A stretch of DNA of 64,000 nt from Commensalibacter papalotli. Its GTDB lineage: Bacteria > Pseudomonadota > Alphaproteobacteria > Acetobacterales > Acetobacteraceae. Positions 61,595-64,000 of this stretch are shown piece after piece. A program made the position numbers and the translations under genes. The notes under the pieces were generated by a model. It was not told the origin of the DNA. It did no database searches and worked only from the letters and a program-made list of their open reading frames with translations. The stretch spans positions 248,001 to 312,000 of the forward strand of contig NZ_CAMXCI010000001.1 in the NCBI RefSeq assembly GCF_947179115.1. The letters run 5' to 3'. How positions within the stretch are numbered: position 1 is the first letter of the stretch; the number at the start of each line of letters is the position of its first letter.

Positions 61595-63304
61595 TTAACG
61601 AGTAGGATATTTCGGTAGATTTTTATTTACTGGAATATCCTGTTTGTTTTTGCTATTTTTCTTTGTAAAAATACTTTCAATAAAATCTAGTCGATTTTTA
61701 AAAGGGTCTTTTTCAAATTTAATTCCATCCATACCAAAATGCAGCAATTGTTCTGGTGCCTGATTAATTGGCAAAAAAATTGGAAACCCTTGGACGGATG
61801 GGTTACCATTCTTGGCAAAATTAACCCATGACATCATAATAGCCTTGGCCATAGCATGATCTTGGTTACTTACAGAACGATAAGCTTTAGATAAATTATC
61901 AAATATATAGGGAATTTCCGATGCGTGCGTTGCGCCAAAAGAGCTATAGGAACGAGCAGCATCCGCAATATATGAAAAGCGAAAACGATATACAGGTTTA
62001 TTTTTACTTGCAACTTGATGTGCAAGTTGGCGTGTAGGTTCTAAAATCTGAGTATCAGCAATAAGTTGATGAATAATACTAGATTCAGACTTTTTATTGT
62101 CTGGATTATATATATGGTTAATGGCTTCTGTCGTTGTATGAAGATCTTTGGCTAAATCAGCTAAAGAGGTTTTAGATAATAATAAACCGTCACCATCCGT
62201 ATCTCCAATTAACAAAGGAACAGGATAGAAATCTCCTTTAACATATGCTTCTTCAAGAGATTGAGTTAATAAGGTTTGATCAATAATTAATCCTGCAAAT
62301 AAATTAGGCTGCAAATTTTGTATATTTAAATCATCAATTATATAATCTGTTGGTAAAGATCTAAGCTCTTGTAAGGCATCAACACCACTACTTAAAATAT
62401 GATGCTTTTGTGCAAAATTAATTCCTATTGCTTCAGCTTGATTTTGGGGGGTAAGAGGGAATGCTTTGGAATGCCCTGTTCCAGATTGAATAATTGCTTT
62501 GTCAAATAAACCTTTGGCATCAGTAATAGTCATCAACGAAATAATGGAGGCCCCTCCAGCAGATTCTCCAAAAACAGTTACATTATTGCTGTCCCCACCA
62601 AAGGATATAATATTATTTTTTACCCATTTTAAAGCTGCTATTTGATCCATTAAGCCATAATTAGCCCATTGATCTTCTTCACTCTCTTGCTTTAAAGCAG
62701 GGTGAGCAAAAAAACCAAAACGTCCCAAACGATAATTAAAACTGACTACAACAATTCCTTGTTGAGCAAGAGCAGACGGATTATAAATTTCCAAAGAGCT
62801 GCCACCAGAAACAAATGCGCCACCATGTATCCATACCATAACAGGATATAAATGTTGATCCTGTGGATGATCAAAAAACGCTTTGGGTGCCCAAATATTT
62901 AAATATAAACAATCTTCACTAGTGTTTTTTAAAGCTGGATCAGTATCCCAACTAGTCGCCTTTTGACTGCAAATTGGAGCAAACCGTGTCGTTTCTTTTA
63001 TACCTTGCCATTTTTGAACAGGCTGTGGAGGTAACCATCTAAAAGATTGAACTGGGGGACTAGCATACGGAACCCCTTTAAAAATAACTAAATTTCTATC
63101 AAAAATCCCTTGGATTTTACCTTGATTTTGTAATGAAATCACAGGAGCATTTTTTGATTCTATTTGAGGAGTATCAGCGAAAGATCCAGACATTGTTATG
63201 TATAAAGTTCCGGTAAAAAGTAATGATCGCAATAGAAAAGAAAAGCACATTGAGATAGTCTTTGAAAAAATAGCGAGTAATGCTTTATCCCTATAGATAA
63301 GCAT
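61595..63304 (-). CDS. secreted type-B carboxylesterase
   Basis: A 569-residue alpha/beta hydrolase. A hydrophobic leader ends near SGSFAD; a start at the later Met (63250) would give a cleaner signal peptide, but neither start has a clear SD. Type-B landmarks are EDCLYLNIWAP, the oxyanion loop WIHGGAFVSGG, the nucleophile elbow GESAGGAS, a Glu/Asp acid in the middle and FGATHASEIPYIF around the catalytic His. Likely hydrolyses dietary or host-derived esters in the periplasm or outside. Convergent with gdhA (12-bp gap). Confidence 0.88.
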   Translation of the reverse strand: MLIYRDKALLAIFSKTISMCFSFLLRSLLFTGTLYITMSGSFADTPQIESKNAPVISLQNQGKIQGIFDRNLVIFKGVPYASPPVQSFRWLPPQPVQKWQGIKETTRFAPICSQKATSWDTDPALKNTSEDCLYLNIWAPKAFFDHPQDQHLYPVMVWIHGGAFVSGGSSLEIYNPSALAQQGIVVVSFNYRLGRFGFFAHPALKQESEEDQWANYGLMDQIAALKWVKNNIISFGGDSNNVTVFGESAGGASIISLMTITDAKGLFDKAIIQSGTGHSKAFPLTPQNQAEAIGINFAQKHHILSSGVDALQELRSLPTDYIIDDLNIQNLQPNLFAGLIIDQTLLTQSLEEAYVKGDFYPVPLLIGDTDGDGLLLSKTSLADLAKDLHTTTEAINHIYNPDNKKSESSIIHQLIADTQILEPTRQLAHQVASKNKPVYRFRFSYIADAARSYSSFGATHASEIPYIFDNLSKAYRSVSNQDHAMAKAIMMSWVNFAKNGNPSVQGFPIFLPINQAPEQLLHFGMDGIKFEKDPFKNRLDFIESIFTKKNSKNKQDIPVNKNLPKYPTR

Positions 63305-63449
63305 TATAAAAATAAAGTGCTTTTAATGAAAGTGGTAAAAATACAACCCTATTTGTATATATATTGTAACATGTTTAATATTCATACACTACCGAGTTAT
63401 TTATTGTAAAAATCTATGACAGATAATTTAAATAGAAGGTCATTGATAA

Positions 63450-64000
63450 ATGCGTAAATATAGCTTTTATAAATTAATTACCATTGGCACAACTTGTGTC
63501 ATGTTATCTGCTTGCTCTGCGACCAATAACCCTAATTTAACGCCTGAACAAAACAGACAAAATCAGCGCAATGCTCAGTATAATAATACAATGGGAACAG
63601 GTGCCATAGCAGGTACAGCATTAGGTGCATTGGTGGGTGGTCTTGCTGGAGGTAAAAAAGGATTGTTAATTGGTTCATTAAGTGGCGCAGCTTTGGGAAC
63701 TGGTACGGGATACATGGTTGCTGAACGTAACCAAAATCAACAAATGACCGAGGATCAGTTAAATCAACAAATTGCGGCTGCACATCAAATCGCTTTGACA
63801 GCGCAATCAGATGCACAGCAAGCAGCACAACAAGTGGATGCTGCCCAAAAACAATTGGCAACATTAAACCAACAAATCGCATCTAAAAAAATCTCAACAA
63901 CACAATATAAACGCCAATTAACGAAAATTCAAAAAACTTCTACTGATTTGAATAGTAAGATTAATTATTACTCAGAGCAAAGTCGTCAAATGCATCAATA
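63450..64000 (+). CDS. glycine-zipper lipoprotein, 3' end outside the window
   Basis: The frame is open to the window edge (183 codons). A lipoprotein signal peptide ends LSAC (Cys22). After a short Asn/Gln-rich linker, a glycine-zipper membrane-inserting segment covers about 49-90: GTGAIAGTALGALVGGLAGG and GSLSGAALGTGTGYMV. A coiled-coil Gln/Ala-rich region follows. It resembles the 17-kDa-antigen/YMGG-type outer-membrane lipoproteins. The ATG follows AAGG by 10 nt. Divergent from the carboxylesterase; function unknown. Confidence 0.8.
   Translation, partial: MRKYSFYKLITIGTTCVMLSACSATNNPNLTPEQNRQNQRNAQYNNTMGTGAIAGTALGALVGGLAGGKKGLLIGSLSGAALGTGTGYMVAERNQNQQMTEDQLNQQIAAAHQIALTAQSDAQQAAQQVDAAQKQLATLNQQIASKKISTTQYKRQLTKIQKTSTDLNSKINYYSEQSRQMHQ

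Noticed and set aside
1..64000. CRISPR array or insertion sequence
   Set aside because: No regularly spaced repeats of 20-40 bp and no transposase-like frame or terminal inverted repeats were seen; the 103-bp tandem pair has no spacer.

Overview
The window is a chromosomal segment of an AT-rich alphaproteobacterium. An insect-gut-type acetic acid bacterium (Acetobacteraceae, Commensalibacter-like) fits best. This is inferred from the low GC, the NDUFS4-type complex I subunit gene, and the mix of core genes (rpsB-tsf, recO, xerC, priA). The genus is an inference; no marker such as 16S rRNA is present.

Layout. 1-3.7 kb: end of recQ, then rpsB, tsf and recO, with two RNA hairpins around rpsB. 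3.7-12.8 kb: a FUSC-type exporter, galM, a PEBP protein, a TIR/deoxyribosyltransferase-like protein, an esterase, and a galE-galT-galK operon on the minus strand; with galM this completes the Leloir pathway. 12.9-15.2 kb: an L,D-transpeptidase lipoprotein, tRNA-Arg(TCT), the complex I NDUFS4-like gene, tRNA-Pro(TGG), gpt and a CsaA-like gene. 15.4-20.2 kb: five diverged copies of one small envelope-protein family, with an outer-membrane barrel, an SDH-L type shikimate dehydrogenase homologue and a BamE-like lipoprotein. 20.4-26.0 kb: an operon of membrane proteins sharing an SrfA-like N-terminal module, one fused to a trypsin-like protease. 26.3-33.6 kb: ilvE, gabD, a MYG1-family gene and leuA. 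leuA is preceded by a 27-residue Ile/Leu/Val-rich leader peptide and an SD-sequestering stem, and faces an AraC-type regulator. 33.7-41 kb: a PIN protein, priA, a DUF421 membrane protein, thiD, xerC and a two-lobed aspartyl protease. 41-42.1 kb: a decay zone with an AbiTii-like remnant, a frameshifted DUF4184 gene and a 103-bp tandem duplication, followed by an MFS exporter.

43.7-55.9 kb holds the most unusual locus: seven tightly packed genes for an SrfB-like actin/Hsp70-fold ATPase, an SrfC-like dynamin-type GTPase, a membrane protein with Sel1-like repeats, a periplasmic von Willebrand A protein, an ABC ATPase with its FtsX-like permease, and an exported formylglycine-generating-enzyme-like protein. 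A broken HEPN-like gene follows. With the 20-26 kb operon this looks like one envelope-spanning machine encoded at two sites. Its function is not known to me.

56.5-64 kb: putA and gdhA (divergent; proline to glutamate to 2-oxoglutarate), a secreted carboxylesterase, and the start of a glycine-zipper lipoprotein cut by the window end.
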